From an uncultured bacterium (GTDB lineage: Bacteria > Vulcanimicrobiota > Xenobia > Xenobiales > Xenobiaceae): a stretch of DNA of 64,000 nt. Made by a program: the position numbers and the translations under genes. The notes below the pieces were generated by a model. The model had not been told where the DNA came from. It made no database searches and saw only the letters and a program-made list of their open reading frames with translations. This document shows positions 1 through 8,819 of this stretch, in pieces (the first letter of the stretch is position 1; each line of letters begins with the position of its first letter). Location: assembly GCA_934636825.1 (NCBI GenBank), contig CAKUBG010000002.1, positions 1 through 64,000 of the forward strand. Direction: 5' to 3'.

Positions 1-139
1 TGTTTTCAAAACTTTGCTTAGTTGCTCGTCGCAACTGCTCGAGTATATTACCGCTAAGTGCCTACCCTGTCAAGCACCTACACGCAAAAATGTGCAAAAA
101 TTTTACGCAATGCATTTTTACGCAATGCATGTTAGTGCA
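1..139. other. Non-coding leader of the first repeat copy
   Basis: No convincing coding frame. A short motif, cgcaatgcat, occurs twice (near 107-116 and 121-130). The text leading into the first palindrome (acgcaatgcatgttagtgc) recurs just before the second palindrome near 2412-2430, so the repeat unit probably includes this stretch. The left end of the unit is not resolved inside the window. Confidence 0.4.
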
Positions 140-245
140 AAATTTATAGCCTCGGTGCCTAGTTCGTTATATCCCTCCTCGAAAGATCGCTAACGCTAAA
201 GTTTTCTCCGGTGGATATAACGAACGTTTTGGTGGCTATAAATTT
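140..245. repeat. Long palindrome, copy 1 of 3
   Basis: The outer arms AAATTTATAGCC (140-151) and GGCTATAAATTT (234-245) are perfect reverse complements. Inside them GTTCGTTATATCC (162-174) pairs perfectly with GGATATAACGAAC (213-225). Nearly identical palindromes lie at 2432-2539 and 12308-12415, all in the same orientation and all next to a copy of the longer structured body. It could be a transposon-end-like structure, a MITE, or a stem of a larger RNA; the sequence does not decide. Confidence 0.85.
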
Positions 246-930
246 CATTTACGCCAGCGCTTTTGCTAGCGCAGTATCGTTACACTTACTGCGCCACGTT
301 TTTATGCTTATAGCTTGTTCATTTCATAGCAAGCGGACATTTTATAAGCAGTTGCGGAGGTAAGGTTCAGGTGCTCAAAGTCTCCGTTTCTCAGGTTTGT
401 TGGCTGCGTTTACGCCTATAGCAAGCTACAGGCGTATGAAAGCCTTTCGCTTTGCTATAGGCTAAACTCCGCTTTAAATTTGCCGAAACAGAGCCTTTCA
501 GTGTTTGTAGGTTTCGTCCAAAGCTTCCGGCCTAGATTGCCGGCGTCTGCTCGTAAACGAGCAGCCATACCGGCAATTGGCCGAAGCTAAGGACTACACT
601 ATGTTCGTTTGTGCTATGCATGCACAGGCGTAGTTTTTTAACCAACAGGCGGAGACAGTGGTGATGGAAGGCGCAGAACATTGGACGCGCTGTAAAGCGC
701 GGTCCAGTTCAAGCCTGGAAGAGCCGCTGGTGGAGCTAGCCAACATGAACATGAGCCCGCAGCCTAAACTTATAGCGAAATTTTTTCACCATATCGGTAG
801 CGCAGGCCTCTGGCCGCCAGGCCAGTGAAGCCGGAGCGTAGATATGGTAAAAAATGCAGCTAACACAAAATGGCTAACTGGCGGGCGGAACACTATCAAC
901 GTCGCTAACATAAAAAACTACGCAACCAAA
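246..930 (+). repeat. Structured non-coding repeat body, copy 1 (candidate ncRNA)
   Basis: About 685 bp without a plausible gene, repeated with many substitutions at 12416-13156 and in shorter form at 1904-2405. It is full of local inverted repeats: ATTGCCGG/CCGGCAAT (536-543/570-577) enclosing CTGCTCGT/ACGAGCAG (547-554/557-564), TGGACGCGCT/AGCGCGGTCCA (682-691/696-706), and a stem ending in ATATGGTAAAAAA near 842-854. Conserved single-strand-like blocks include GGCGGAGACAG and GGCGGGCGGAACAC. Stems are kept while their bases change between copies, which fits a folded RNA. The strand is inferred only from the shared direct orientation. No match to a named RNA family is claimed. Confidence 0.6.
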
Positions 931-1112
931 ATAAGTAAGCGAACATGCTGACAATATCAAAGCTAAGGAACTATAACGTCTCCTAGATCAACGAAACTCT
1001 ATTTGCCTTTGACAAAAGTTTGCTAAGCGCGTAAAAATGTCGCTTGAAAAGCGACCAAAGCCCTACTGTAATATGCTACCATAGGCCTAACAAATGACAG
1101 GATGGTATTTTC
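931..1112 (+). promoter_or_regulatory. Upstream region of the vWA gene
   Basis: Unlike the repeat body before it, this stretch is not repeated in the window. It holds a small hairpin GTCGCTTGAAAAGCGAC (about 1038-1054) and a TAATAT box near 1070, with TTGAAA about 19 bases upstream. This is a marginal promoter candidate. An AGGAT sequence lies about 11 bases before the ATG at 1113. Confidence 0.3.
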
Positions 1113-1757
1113 ATGAGACATACAACAGAACTGGTTTTTATTCTGGATCGCAGCGGCTCTATGTCTGGGTTGGAGAGAGACACCATCGGCGGATTCAACT
1201 CCATGATTGCCAAGCAGAAGAAGGAAGCAGGCGAAGCGCTGGTTTCCACGGTGCTATTCAACCACAAAAGCGTGGTTATCCATGATCGTCTGCCGCTGGA
1301 GGAAGTACCACCCATGATCGAAGGAGAGTATTTAACCAGTGGCTACACGGCGCTGCTGGATGCCGTGGGCGGAGCAATTCACCACATTGGCAACATTCAT
1401 AAATATGCCCGCCCGGAAGATGTACCGGAAAGGACGATATTTATTATCATCACTGACGGTTGCGAAAACGCCAGCCAATGCTATGACTATGAGACAGTAC
1501 AGCACATGATCCAGCGGCAAAAGAAAAAGTACGGCTGGGAGTTCCTGTTTCTGGGTGCCAACATCGACGCAGCAGAAGAAGCTGCTCGCCTTGGCATCGA
1601 CGCCGACCGTGCTGTGAACTACAAGTGTGACGAGATTGGCACGGCCTTAAACTACGAGGTCATCAGTGAAGCAGTGCGCAACATCCGCAGCACTAGCACC
1701 CTCGACGCTGATTGGAAGCGCCGCATCGACGAGGATGTGCAAAAGCGAGGTAGATGA
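1113..1757 (+). CDS. von Willebrand factor type A domain protein
   Basis: A 214-residue soluble protein that is essentially one vWA domain. The metal-ion-dependent adhesion site is visible as DRSGSM (residues 12-17), followed by TSGYTALLDAVG with the third-position Thr and the IIITDG strand. Such stand-alone VWA proteins usually mediate metal-dependent protein interactions; no partner is evident. It has no signal peptide or membrane segment. The gene sits alone between repeat copies, and its base use is visibly richer in G and C than its neighbours. From recalled family sequences it resembles VWA proteins common in gut Bacillota, so recent transfer is likely. Both ends look complete. Confidence 0.85.
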   Translation: MRHTTELVFILDRSGSMSGLERDTIGGFNSMIAKQKKEAGEALVSTVLFNHKSVVIHDRLPLEEVPPMIEGEYLTSGYTALLDAVGGAIHHIGNIHKYARPEDVPERTIFIIITDGCENASQCYDYETVQHMIQRQKKKYGWEFLFLGANIDAAEEAARLGIDADRAVNYKCDEIGTALNYEVISEAVRNIRSTSTLDADWKRRIDEDVQKRGR

Positions 1758-1813
1758 GAACAGCATTATGGCACGATTTTAGACGACATTGTGGGCGGCT
1801 CCTATGAGTTTCG

Positions 1814-1903
1814 CAACCATACCGGCAATTGGCCAAAGCTAAGGACTACACTACGTTCGTTTGTGTTTAGCGTGTTCATTTCATAACTAGCGAACATTTA
1901 ATT
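1814..1903 (+). repeat. Truncated fragments of the structured repeat
   Basis: Immediately after the vWA gene the sequence from about 1814 to 1867 (cataccggcaattggccaaag and onward) matches the middle of the repeat body (copy 1 positions near 566-616). It then jumps to a piece (gttcatttcataactagcgaacat) that matches an early part of the body near 310-335. It reads as a scrambled remnant joined to copy 2, as if the vWA gene and its flanks had been inserted into, or recombined within, an older repeat copy. Confidence 0.6.
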
Positions 1904-2405
1904 GCCAGCGCTTTTGTTGGCGCAGCATTGTTACACTTGCCACGCCATGTTTTTGTGCTTATAGCTCGTTCATTTCATAGCAAGCGATTATTTTGTAAGC
2001 AGTTGCGAAAGTAAGGTACAGGTGCTCAAAGTTTCCGTTTCTCGGGTCTCATTGGCTGCGTTTACGCCTATAGCAAGCTACAGGCATAGAAAAGCCTTTC
2101 GCTTTGCTATAGGCTAAACTCCGCTTATTTGTTCTGAAACAGAAACTTTTAATGTTTGTAGGTTGCGTCCAAGGCTTTCGGCGTAAATGGGCCGCTATGG
2201 CCTCTTATAGGAAACAAGTAGCCATACGGCCTCCCGCCAAAGCCAAGGACTACACCGAGTTCGTTTGTGTTTAGCGCGTTTGCGCTGCGCACATGCAAGC
2301 GTAGTTTTAATCAACACAAGCCCGCAAGCCAAAACTTACACTAAATAGCTAACAGGCGGGCGGAACACTATCAGCGTTTCTAAGCTGAAAAACTACGCAA
2401 CCAAA
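1904..2405 (+). repeat. Structured non-coding repeat body, copy 2 (shorter form)
   Basis: About 500 bp aligning with copies 1 and 3 from the CCAGCGCTTTTG start to the shared end ACTACGCAACCAAAC. It lacks the middle modules present in the other copies (GGCGGAGACAG stretch, Cys-Gly-rich-like hairpin, and the ATATGGTAAAAAA stem). The position of the CTGCTCGT hairpin is taken by an unrelated but equally strong stem, GGCCGCTATGGC (2190-2201) with GCCATACGGCC (2221-2231). Stem replacement with a conserved position supports an RNA-level role. Confidence 0.6.
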
Positions 2406-2431
2406 CATGTTACGCAATGCATGTTAGTGCA

Positions 2432-2539
2432 AAATTTATAGCCTCGTTGCCTAGTTCGTTATATCCCTCCTCGAAAACGTCGCTGACGCGAAAAGTTTTC
2501 TCCGGTGGGCATAACGAACGTTTTGGCGGCTATAAATTT
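2432..2539. repeat. Long palindrome, copy 2 of 3
   Basis: Outer arms AAATTTATAGCC (2432-2443) and GGCTATAAATTT (2528-2539) are perfect. The inner arm GTTCGTTATATCC pairs with GGGCATAACGAAC with one mismatch and one G-T pair. It lies 30 bases beyond the stop codon of the DUF499 gene, on the far side of the defence-type operon from palindrome copy 3, so the operon is flanked by directly oriented copies. Confidence 0.85.
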
Positions 2540-2569
2540 TATTTACGCTCGCCATAATAACAAAACTAA

Positions 2570-5500
2570 TTAGTGAAGATCAAACTCATCTAAATTTAAG
2601 CTTTTGCTATTTTCCTCAATGGCGCTGGCAATTTCAGCAGGTATGCCCTGTTTGGCGTTAGCCTCAACGGAAAAAGTAAGGTTAAGGTCACAATCTTCCA
2701 AATTTACCAAGTCATAAACAATATTGTCCAAAATTTTCTTCACAACCTGGTTACAGCAATTGGGATCGATCTTGCTTACAAAAGCATACAGATTTGTTTT
2801 AAGAGGCTCGCGCTTTTCTGTTTCAAGAGGCTTTGTAAAATTGGCAGAGTTAGAATTAGAGCACGTAGCGCTACAATTTGAGGTATAGCCGCTGGCAATA
2901 GTCTTGAAGCTTTGTTGCTCACTTTTGACTTTCTCCGCTGTCTCTTCTTCAGCTTGGCGCTGCAGACGTGCTTTTTCTGCGGGTACCAGCAAATCGTCTA
3001 GGCTAATAGTGTCAATCTTCTCTGCAAATTTTAAGCCTTTAAAATAGCCTTTTTCATCTTGGCTACTGGCTATAGCAAAACAGCCAGAAGCTACACCTTC
3101 TTTAAGGCAATCTTCCAAAACTTTATAATTAGCCAGCCTTTGCATATAGCAATAAGTGCACAATTGGCTCCAAGCCTGCCTTACAGTAATAACCGAACTA
3201 TCATCACCGTTTTTAGCAAATAAATCCAATACTTCTTCGCGGAAAAAAATTGGATTCCATCTTGTAATTACAAGTTCGTCATCTTTCAGTTTACGCACAA
3301 CTTTGTCAATAAGTTTGCCGCTACCTAAATTGTAAGGATGCCAAGTAATCTCCGTTTGTTTTTCACCTTGTTTGGTAGAAGGAACAAGCAACCAACGATA
3401 GGTTTCTTTTAGGCAACTGTCAATATTGTCACTGTAAGTTTCAATCCTTTGTTTGACCTCTTTTTGCTGGTTTTTATCTAAATTCAGCTCTTTATCTTCT
3501 TGAATCGATTTCCAAGCTAAATAAGTTACTACAGCAGATTTTAAGGTAGGATAATTGCCTTTATCAGGAGCTAAAAAGACCAACATATTTTGGTTGGTAC
3601 GATTTCCGCTGCCTCTAGTTTTTAGTAAACTATCTAAAATTTCAAAAAGCTCACTATTTACAGCAGCCTTGTCCCTACTTGTCGACTCGTAGTTATTGTA
3701 GGCACAATTTAAACCTAAGATAACTAAACGGATATCAGGGCTATCGTTAACATCTGCAGAAGACTCAGGACAAATATGCAAACCTCCCAAAGGCTCTTCT
3801 TGGTGCTGCGATTTGCGCAAGCGCGACGTTATTTCAGATTGAATGTCGACAGAATCTATTTTACTCCCTCGCTCGCGAGCCAACTTTTGTAAAGTAGGAT
3901 GGACGTCATACCAGTATCGCTCACTAGAGCAATATAAATAGGACGACTCTTCACGCAAAGCACTTAAAACATCATTAAAAGTGGATATTTGCTGTCCAGG
4001 CTGGACAGTTGCCAAATAAAGACGCTTTTTGTCTAGGCCGCGCACCCCTTGAGAGCCGGCTTTAGGAGCGCTGCCTAACATGATGGCGCAAGCTACTTTT
4101 TGGGCCGCTTTAATTTGTTTGTAACGCCAATCCTTCTGGTCTATCTTATAAGGTAGAGAATTTTTGCCATCAACGTCAGAATGAATAATAGAAGACCAAC
4201 TCTCTCCGTCAGGAAGATATTTTACCATTTCGTCGCCGACAGTTTTGTCGCCGAAAGCTACTGTACCTGGCATAATCATGGGGCTAGGATCTTGATCTTC
4301 ACTAAGTTTATGAATTAAAGCGGCCATAAAGCGCAACACTCCACGCGTGCGCTGGAAATTAGGTAAAGCGGCCCAATCATTGTACAAAATATCGAATAAT
4401 TCAGGGTGGATAGGATAACAATCAAGCAATCGCTTGTCATAATCGGCTTCTTTAGTTTCTAGCGGAAATTGCTCATTTTGCTCGCTATACATAGCAGCGA
4501 AACGGCGGCAAATATTTTCTTTGGCATCTTCGTCAGCACATTTAGAGAAAAGACGGCGACGCACTACCTCAAAGCCTTCTTGAGCTCCAATAGGCTTCCA
4601 AATAGACTCTACACGGCCAAAGTAATGCTCAATTGTTCTTAAAGCTTCGCGACCGCCCTCGCCCACTAGTTCTCTTTCTGATTCTGGCAAAGAAGCCACT
4701 ACTAAGCTATTTTTACTAGCTTTCACCGCTTCGGTAAGCTCTTGCACAAAAGTCATCAAATTTTCGAAAGTGCCGGCCGGAAGATCGTTTTTTTTATAAA
4801 TTTTTCTTGCATAAGCAACCAATTCATCAATAAGAATTAAGCAAGGGCCGCAAGTATCGAAAATTTCGCACAAAGTAGAGCTGCCAGGGGAAATGCTCTT
4901 TAAATCGCTTGCTTTGATAAGATTGTAAAGCTCACTATTGCCAGAAGCTTTGGCCAATTGGTAGACCATTTCGCCCCATAAGGTTTTAACAGTAATGCCG
5001 GAAATATCTGTTGGACGTTTAGGCTTAGTTGGATCTAAAGCTGTACCAACTAAAACGGCTACATTAACTTTGGGTAATTGCTCCAAGCCAGCTTCTTCTA
5101 AGATAGGCTTTAAGGTGGGCAGCTTTTCCGCAGCAACTTTACCTTGCAACATATGATATAAGGCCAGCATAGTGTGAGTTTTTCCCCCGCCAAAAGCTGT
5201 TTTCAGTTGAATAACCGGATCGCCATCTTGTCCAGTTACTCTTTTAAGAGCTTGCACCAGCAACTTTTTCATACTCTCGGTAATGTAGGTTCTTTCAAAG
5301 AACATTACTGGATCTCGGTATTCGAAAGCGCCTTTTCCATCGGCAATTTGTTGTAAGTCAACAGCAAATTCGGCAGTTTTATATTTCCCGCTCACAACAT
5401 CTGGGTGAGGTACCATAACTTCTCGCCAGCTGGGTAAATAATTGCTGGTAACAGTATTATCCTTTTCACCCTCAGCTTTATTTACTGTCGCAACTTTACT

Positions 5501-6007
5501 TTCAACTTCGGCAGCGGGCGCTTCAGGGATGGCTTTTTGCTCGGGCGCATTTCTGTATCGCATATCGCGCAAAATTTCTCTGATTTTTTCGGCACTTTCA
5601 TCATCAAAAATTTCGCACACTCTGGCCATAGTATCCAGAGCCCGTTCCATGTCGTCATCTTTCATGGGGTTGCCGTTTTGGTGAGCAATACCATTGCGAG
5701 TATCTAATAATTCGTTGACATAGGAGCGATATCTTTTGCTTCCGAATTTCTGCCTAAAGACGTCCGCCCACTTTATATCAATAATTTTTAAGCAAGCAGC
5801 AAAATCTAGAGAATCTACCAATTCAGCATATTCTCCAGTAGCTGGCAAACTGTAATTAGATCGGCTCAAACTCTCTAGAACTACGGACCACCAGCCGCTT
5901 TGACCGTATACTTTTTCTAGTGTTTGAGCGACAAAAGCAGCCAACATGGGATGCATAATGTTGAAAGCTTTAGTAATTACTACATTATTGTCTTCTTTAG
6001 TTTCCAT
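2570..6007 (-). CDS. DUF499-family ATPase with N-terminal HEPN-like domain (defence-type)
   Basis: 1145 residues. The N-terminal ~140 residues resemble the Swt1-like HEPN fold, with the R-x4-H motif RNGIAH at 104-109. The DUF499 P-loop ATPase follows, with Walker A GGGKT (273-277) and Walker B LILIDE (390-395). A long C-terminal part ends in a region rich in charged residues. DUF499 proteins are known partners of DUF1156 methylases and helicases in phage-defence loci. It is the third gene of a leftward operon, starting 12 bases after the methyltransferase stop. HEPN domains are often RNases, so this protein may combine energy-dependent sensing with RNA cleavage; that is inference. Confidence 0.85.
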   Translation of the reverse strand: METKEDNNVVITKAFNIMHPMLAAFVAQTLEKVYGQSGWWSVVLESLSRSNYSLPATGEYAELVDSLDFAACLKIIDIKWADVFRQKFGSKRYRSYVNELLDTRNGIAHQNGNPMKDDDMERALDTMARVCEIFDDESAEKIREILRDMRYRNAPEQKAIPEAPAAEVESKVATVNKAEGEKDNTVTSNYLPSWREVMVPHPDVVSGKYKTAEFAVDLQQIADGKGAFEYRDPVMFFERTYITESMKKLLVQALKRVTGQDGDPVIQLKTAFGGGKTHTMLALYHMLQGKVAAEKLPTLKPILEEAGLEQLPKVNVAVLVGTALDPTKPKRPTDISGITVKTLWGEMVYQLAKASGNSELYNLIKASDLKSISPGSSTLCEIFDTCGPCLILIDELVAYARKIYKKNDLPAGTFENLMTFVQELTEAVKASKNSLVVASLPESERELVGEGGREALRTIEHYFGRVESIWKPIGAQEGFEVVRRRLFSKCADEDAKENICRRFAAMYSEQNEQFPLETKEADYDKRLLDCYPIHPELFDILYNDWAALPNFQRTRGVLRFMAALIHKLSEDQDPSPMIMPGTVAFGDKTVGDEMVKYLPDGESWSSIIHSDVDGKNSLPYKIDQKDWRYKQIKAAQKVACAIMLGSAPKAGSQGVRGLDKKRLYLATVQPGQQISTFNDVLSALREESSYLYCSSERYWYDVHPTLQKLARERGSKIDSVDIQSEITSRLRKSQHQEEPLGGLHICPESSADVNDSPDIRLVILGLNCAYNNYESTSRDKAAVNSELFEILDSLLKTRGSGNRTNQNMLVFLAPDKGNYPTLKSAVVTYLAWKSIQEDKELNLDKNQQKEVKQRIETYSDNIDSCLKETYRWLLVPSTKQGEKQTEITWHPYNLGSGKLIDKVVRKLKDDELVITRWNPIFFREEVLDLFAKNGDDSSVITVRQAWSQLCTYCYMQRLANYKVLEDCLKEGVASGCFAIASSQDEKGYFKGLKFAEKIDTISLDDLLVPAEKARLQRQAEEETAEKVKSEQQSFKTIASGYTSNCSATCSNSNSANFTKPLETEKREPLKTNLYAFVSKIDPNCCNQVVKKILDNIVYDLVNLEDCDLNLTFSVEANAKQGIPAEIASAIEENSKSLNLDEFDLH

Positions 6008-6019
6008 GGCTGCTCTCCT

Positions 6020-8143
6020 TTAAAACATAGTGCCTTGATCGGCTTTAGCTTGCTTTTTCAAGCTGTCGGCTTTAGCGCTAATTTGTAACCAAGACATAAT
6101 TAAAGAGTTGTAAGCTAAAGCGTCTTGGTTCCAGCCCTGGCGTTCGGCAATAGTATAGAGGCGATAGGCCAGCTCCTTAGCGTTGGTTGCTTTGGTATTT
6201 GTAGCTACAATTTGCGCACATTGGACTATGCCGCCTTCTTGTAAAGCTTTGGCTAGCTTCTGGCAAATTGTCCAGCCGCAGTCGTTGGAGCTGACTTTTA
6301 GTTCCATGGCCGAGCGATCTACTAAACAAACTTTGCCTTTTTCAGCTTTAATGACGCTGCCTTTTATTAAATTATCTAAAGATATATTTTTGGCTTTAGC
6401 TAAAACTTCCGCTTCACCAAAAGGCAGCTCCTTAAAAGCATATTGAGAGTAAATATCTACACAGAAACGGCTGGCCGAATCGAGTTGGCCACTTTGTTCA
6501 TTTAGGCAAGCGTCAAGCTCTTGATTTATTAGTTGCAAAGCGCTGCGCACACTTACAGGCGTGCCGTCAGCTTCCAAAACGGCGTTGTATTTAGAGTAGA
6601 CAGCCATACCTGGGCCAATAGCCGCTTGAGCTAAATCTACTGGCGCTATTTGGCTGCTTTGCAACTTCTTTAAAGCTGGTTGCAATTCACTACTAAGCTC
6701 AGTAACAAAGCGGCGGCGACTAATGGTAGGCGCAGAAGCAGGACGTTTACGACAAACTAGCACTATTGAAGAAGCTAGAGCGTTAGACTCTATAGATACG
6801 CTTCTACCGACTTTTTCTGTACTAATAGGCCAAGTACCGGTAATAGCAAAGCCTGCCTTTATAATGGCTGAAAGCATAGTTTCCCAACCGCTGGAAGAGG
6901 TAACTTTTTGGTCAGCTTGCTCTTTTGTTTCGCTCTGTTTATAAGCATAATAAATAGTTACTGGTAATTTATCACTGGCGTATTGGTAAAGCTGGCGGCA
7001 AGCTTGCAACATGCCCTCTTCAAAAAATGTTTTAGCCTTAGCTTTATTGTTTTCATGGCGGTAAGGCGTAGCAATTAGTTCTTCAGCTTTAGGAACTAGC
7101 ATAGTGCGGAAAAGCTCGGGATAAACCGAACGCAAAGATTGGCGCAACCAAATATAAAAATAATCGGCAAGATCAGCATAGCCAATATTGTCATAATAAG
7201 GGGGATCGGTAGAGATCATTATTTGGCGCAAGCCACAATCTTTTTGCGCATTCCACTGCTTAGCCTCACCAAAAGTTTCAGTAGGTAAAGTTAGCAAGCA
7301 TTTCGTGATCCATTCCGACATATTATCAAAACAACCGGAAGAATTACTGAAAGGATTACCTTCAGCATAATCCCAAGTCATGGGAATAGCTTGGCGACCG
7401 AAGGTGTTACGCATTATTCCTATAGGAACATTCCAAGTACAAATTGAGGAATGATGGTCTGCTAATTTATCAATTAAAAAGGCTAAATAAATACTAATGG
7501 CTTGACTGTAAGCCAAAGCGCCTGCACCGCCTTTATTGAGCGGCACTTTATCATCTTCCCAACCAGCTTCTAAAGCGTCAATCTCAACCTGCTGCTGGAC
7601 TTCTTTAACTAATTGTCTAAAAGTTGTTAAAGCTGTTAGCTGGCGATTAGTAAAAAGATCAGCAAAAGTTATCATTCCATAATTTGGAGTCTTAAAATCT
7701 CTGGGGTTTGAAGGCAAAATGCTATTAGGAATATCTTCTGGCCTTACCACATCTGCCGCTTTTATTTGTTCTTCATCAGCATTTAAGTATATGCGTCTAT
7801 TTTGGCCTTCCGCTACTACGGCTATTAAAGCAGAACCTAAACGGCCAGCTTGGCCTTCTTGGCGGAGGTATTCAAAAGGCACGTTGGCTCCGCAACATAT
7901 ACAGCGAGCGCCTTTTCTATTGACAGTACCCTCTAAAGGACATGGGCCTTGACGCACTTGGTAAGTAATAGCTGTACCGTCAATAATTGGTTCAATCCAA
8001 GCTTCGCGATCTTTTTTCTTAGAGAGAATAAAACTATTAACTAGCGGCATTTGGCAACCGCAAGTAGGATTGGGACATTTGACAGTGCGAGCCCAAATCC
8101 AGGCAATAACTGTAACTTCTCCGCCTCCATATTGGGCGGGCAA
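6020..8143 (-). CDS. DUF1156 DNA methyltransferase, C-terminal part (frameshifted)
   Basis: The 707-residue frame contains a zinc-ribbon-like set of cysteines (CPNPTCGC and CICCGA near the start) and the amino-methyltransferase motif IV DPPYYDN (around residues 395-401 of the full frame's catalytic block). The same frame stays open upstream of 8143 to about 8322 and there reads plausible family sequence (AGAQGLAKDVRYYG), so the ATG at 8143 is not the natural start. The SAM-binding motif is in the other frame (8262-8810). The methylase is therefore split and probably inactive unless the fragments assemble or the frameshift is an assembly error. It lies between the helicase and the DUF499 ATPase with 10-12-bp spacings. 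Confidence 0.8.
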   Translation of the reverse strand: MPAQYGGGEVTVIAWIWARTVKCPNPTCGCQMPLVNSFILSKKKDREAWIEPIIDGTAITYQVRQGPCPLEGTVNRKGARCICCGANVPFEYLRQEGQAGRLGSALIAVVAEGQNRRIYLNADEEQIKAADVVRPEDIPNSILPSNPRDFKTPNYGMITFADLFTNRQLTALTTFRQLVKEVQQQVEIDALEAGWEDDKVPLNKGGAGALAYSQAISIYLAFLIDKLADHHSSICTWNVPIGIMRNTFGRQAIPMTWDYAEGNPFSNSSGCFDNMSEWITKCLLTLPTETFGEAKQWNAQKDCGLRQIMISTDPPYYDNIGYADLADYFYIWLRQSLRSVYPELFRTMLVPKAEELIATPYRHENNKAKAKTFFEEGMLQACRQLYQYASDKLPVTIYYAYKQSETKEQADQKVTSSSGWETMLSAIIKAGFAITGTWPISTEKVGRSVSIESNALASSIVLVCRKRPASAPTISRRRFVTELSSELQPALKKLQSSQIAPVDLAQAAIGPGMAVYSKYNAVLEADGTPVSVRSALQLINQELDACLNEQSGQLDSASRFCVDIYSQYAFKELPFGEAEVLAKAKNISLDNLIKGSVIKAEKGKVCLVDRSAMELKVSSNDCGWTICQKLAKALQEGGIVQCAQIVATNTKATNAKELAYRLYTIAERQGWNQDALAYNSLIMSWLQISAKADSLKKQAKADQGTMF

Positions 8144-8260
8144 TTTTACTTTAGGATAGAGTTGGCCTATACGTTTAAAGGCTTCATTTTTGAGCCATTG
8201 GCCATAATAACGGACGTCTTTGGCTAAGCCCTGAGCGCCAGCATAGAAGGTGCTGCGGCG

Positions 8261-8342
8261 ATTAGCAGCAGCCCTTCTCCCCAGGCAGCAGCCCTTCTCC
8301 GCGATTTTGCGGATTAACTGGAGCTAATCCACAAAATCGCGG
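8261..8342. repeat. Palindrome plus 20-bp tandem duplication at the methylase frameshift
   Basis: CCGCGATTTTGCGGATTA (8299-8316) and TAATCCACAAAATCGCGG (8325-8342) form an 18-bp inverted repeat with one mismatch and an 8-base spacer. Next to it gcagcagcccttctcc occurs at 8265-8280 and again at 8285-8300, a 20-bp-spaced tandem copy. The palindrome itself encodes expected residues (PPRFCGLAPVNPQNR on the minus strand), so it is native. The duplication is the probable slippage product. Removing 20 bases alone does not restore the frame, so a further single-base change must be present. Confidence 0.75.
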
Positions 8343-8810
8343 AGGAATTTCAATCATAGCTTTATTGATAAGTACAGCTACAGGATTTAGATCGTGAGCG
8401 TGAGCTTCTAAACCGAGGCGCTGAGCCTCTAAGGGAATAGAGCCGCCGCCAGCAAAAGGATCTAATAAAGCTGGTGGATTGTTTTCAGTATATTTTAAGA
8501 TTTCGGCTTTAGCTTCTTGTAAAACATCTTGATTATTGGCATTTTCCCATTCTACAAACTTTTCTAGAATAGTAAAAAGGCGCTGCCGCTCTTTCTGTTG
8601 CTCAACTTCAGTGGGAAAAAGCTCTGGATGCTCTGAAGGATCGTCAACTAAACTAGACCAGATAACCGCTCTAGCTGTAGCTGTGGGCTTACGCGACCAC
8701 CATAAATGGAGCGTGGAGGGATGACCGTTGTGGATGTATTTTTCTCGAGCGGAAGCTTTATTTATGGCTTCCAAAGGCAAAGCCACCTCAATTAGTTTTT
8801 TCTTATACAT
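8262..8810 (-). CDS. DUF1156 DNA methyltransferase, N-terminal part (frameshifted)
   Basis: 182 residues. The N-terminal DUF1156 region (LIEVALPLEAINKASAREK, then HLWWSRKPTATARAV) is followed by the SAM-binding motif I, DPFAGGGS, and LNPVAVLINKA. The frame leaves the family sequence after PVNPQNR and terminates within a 20-bp tandem duplication. The rest of the enzyme continues in another frame from about 8322 down to 6020. The start ATG is 10 bases after the helicase stop, as expected for translational coupling. With motif I here and motif IV in the other frame, neither fragment is a complete methylase. Confidence 0.8.
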   Translation of the reverse strand: MYKKKLIEVALPLEAINKASAREKYIHNGHPSTLHLWWSRKPTATARAVIWSSLVDDPSEHPELFPTEVEQQKERQRLFTILEKFVEWENANNQDVLQEAKAEILKYTENNPPALLDPFAGGGSIPLEAQRLGLEAHAHDLNPVAVLINKAMIEIPPRFCGLAPVNPQNRGEGLLPGEKGCC

Positions 8811-8819
8811 GCTCTATCC

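Noticed and set aside
246..930. Group II intron or retron as explanation for the structured repeats
   Set aside because: No reverse transcriptase gene and no recognisable domain V or msr/msd layout in or beside the copies.
8143..8330. Programmed ribosomal frameshift in the methylase
   Set aside because: No slippery heptamer next to a downstream stem in the right orientation; the 20-bp duplication explains the break more simply.
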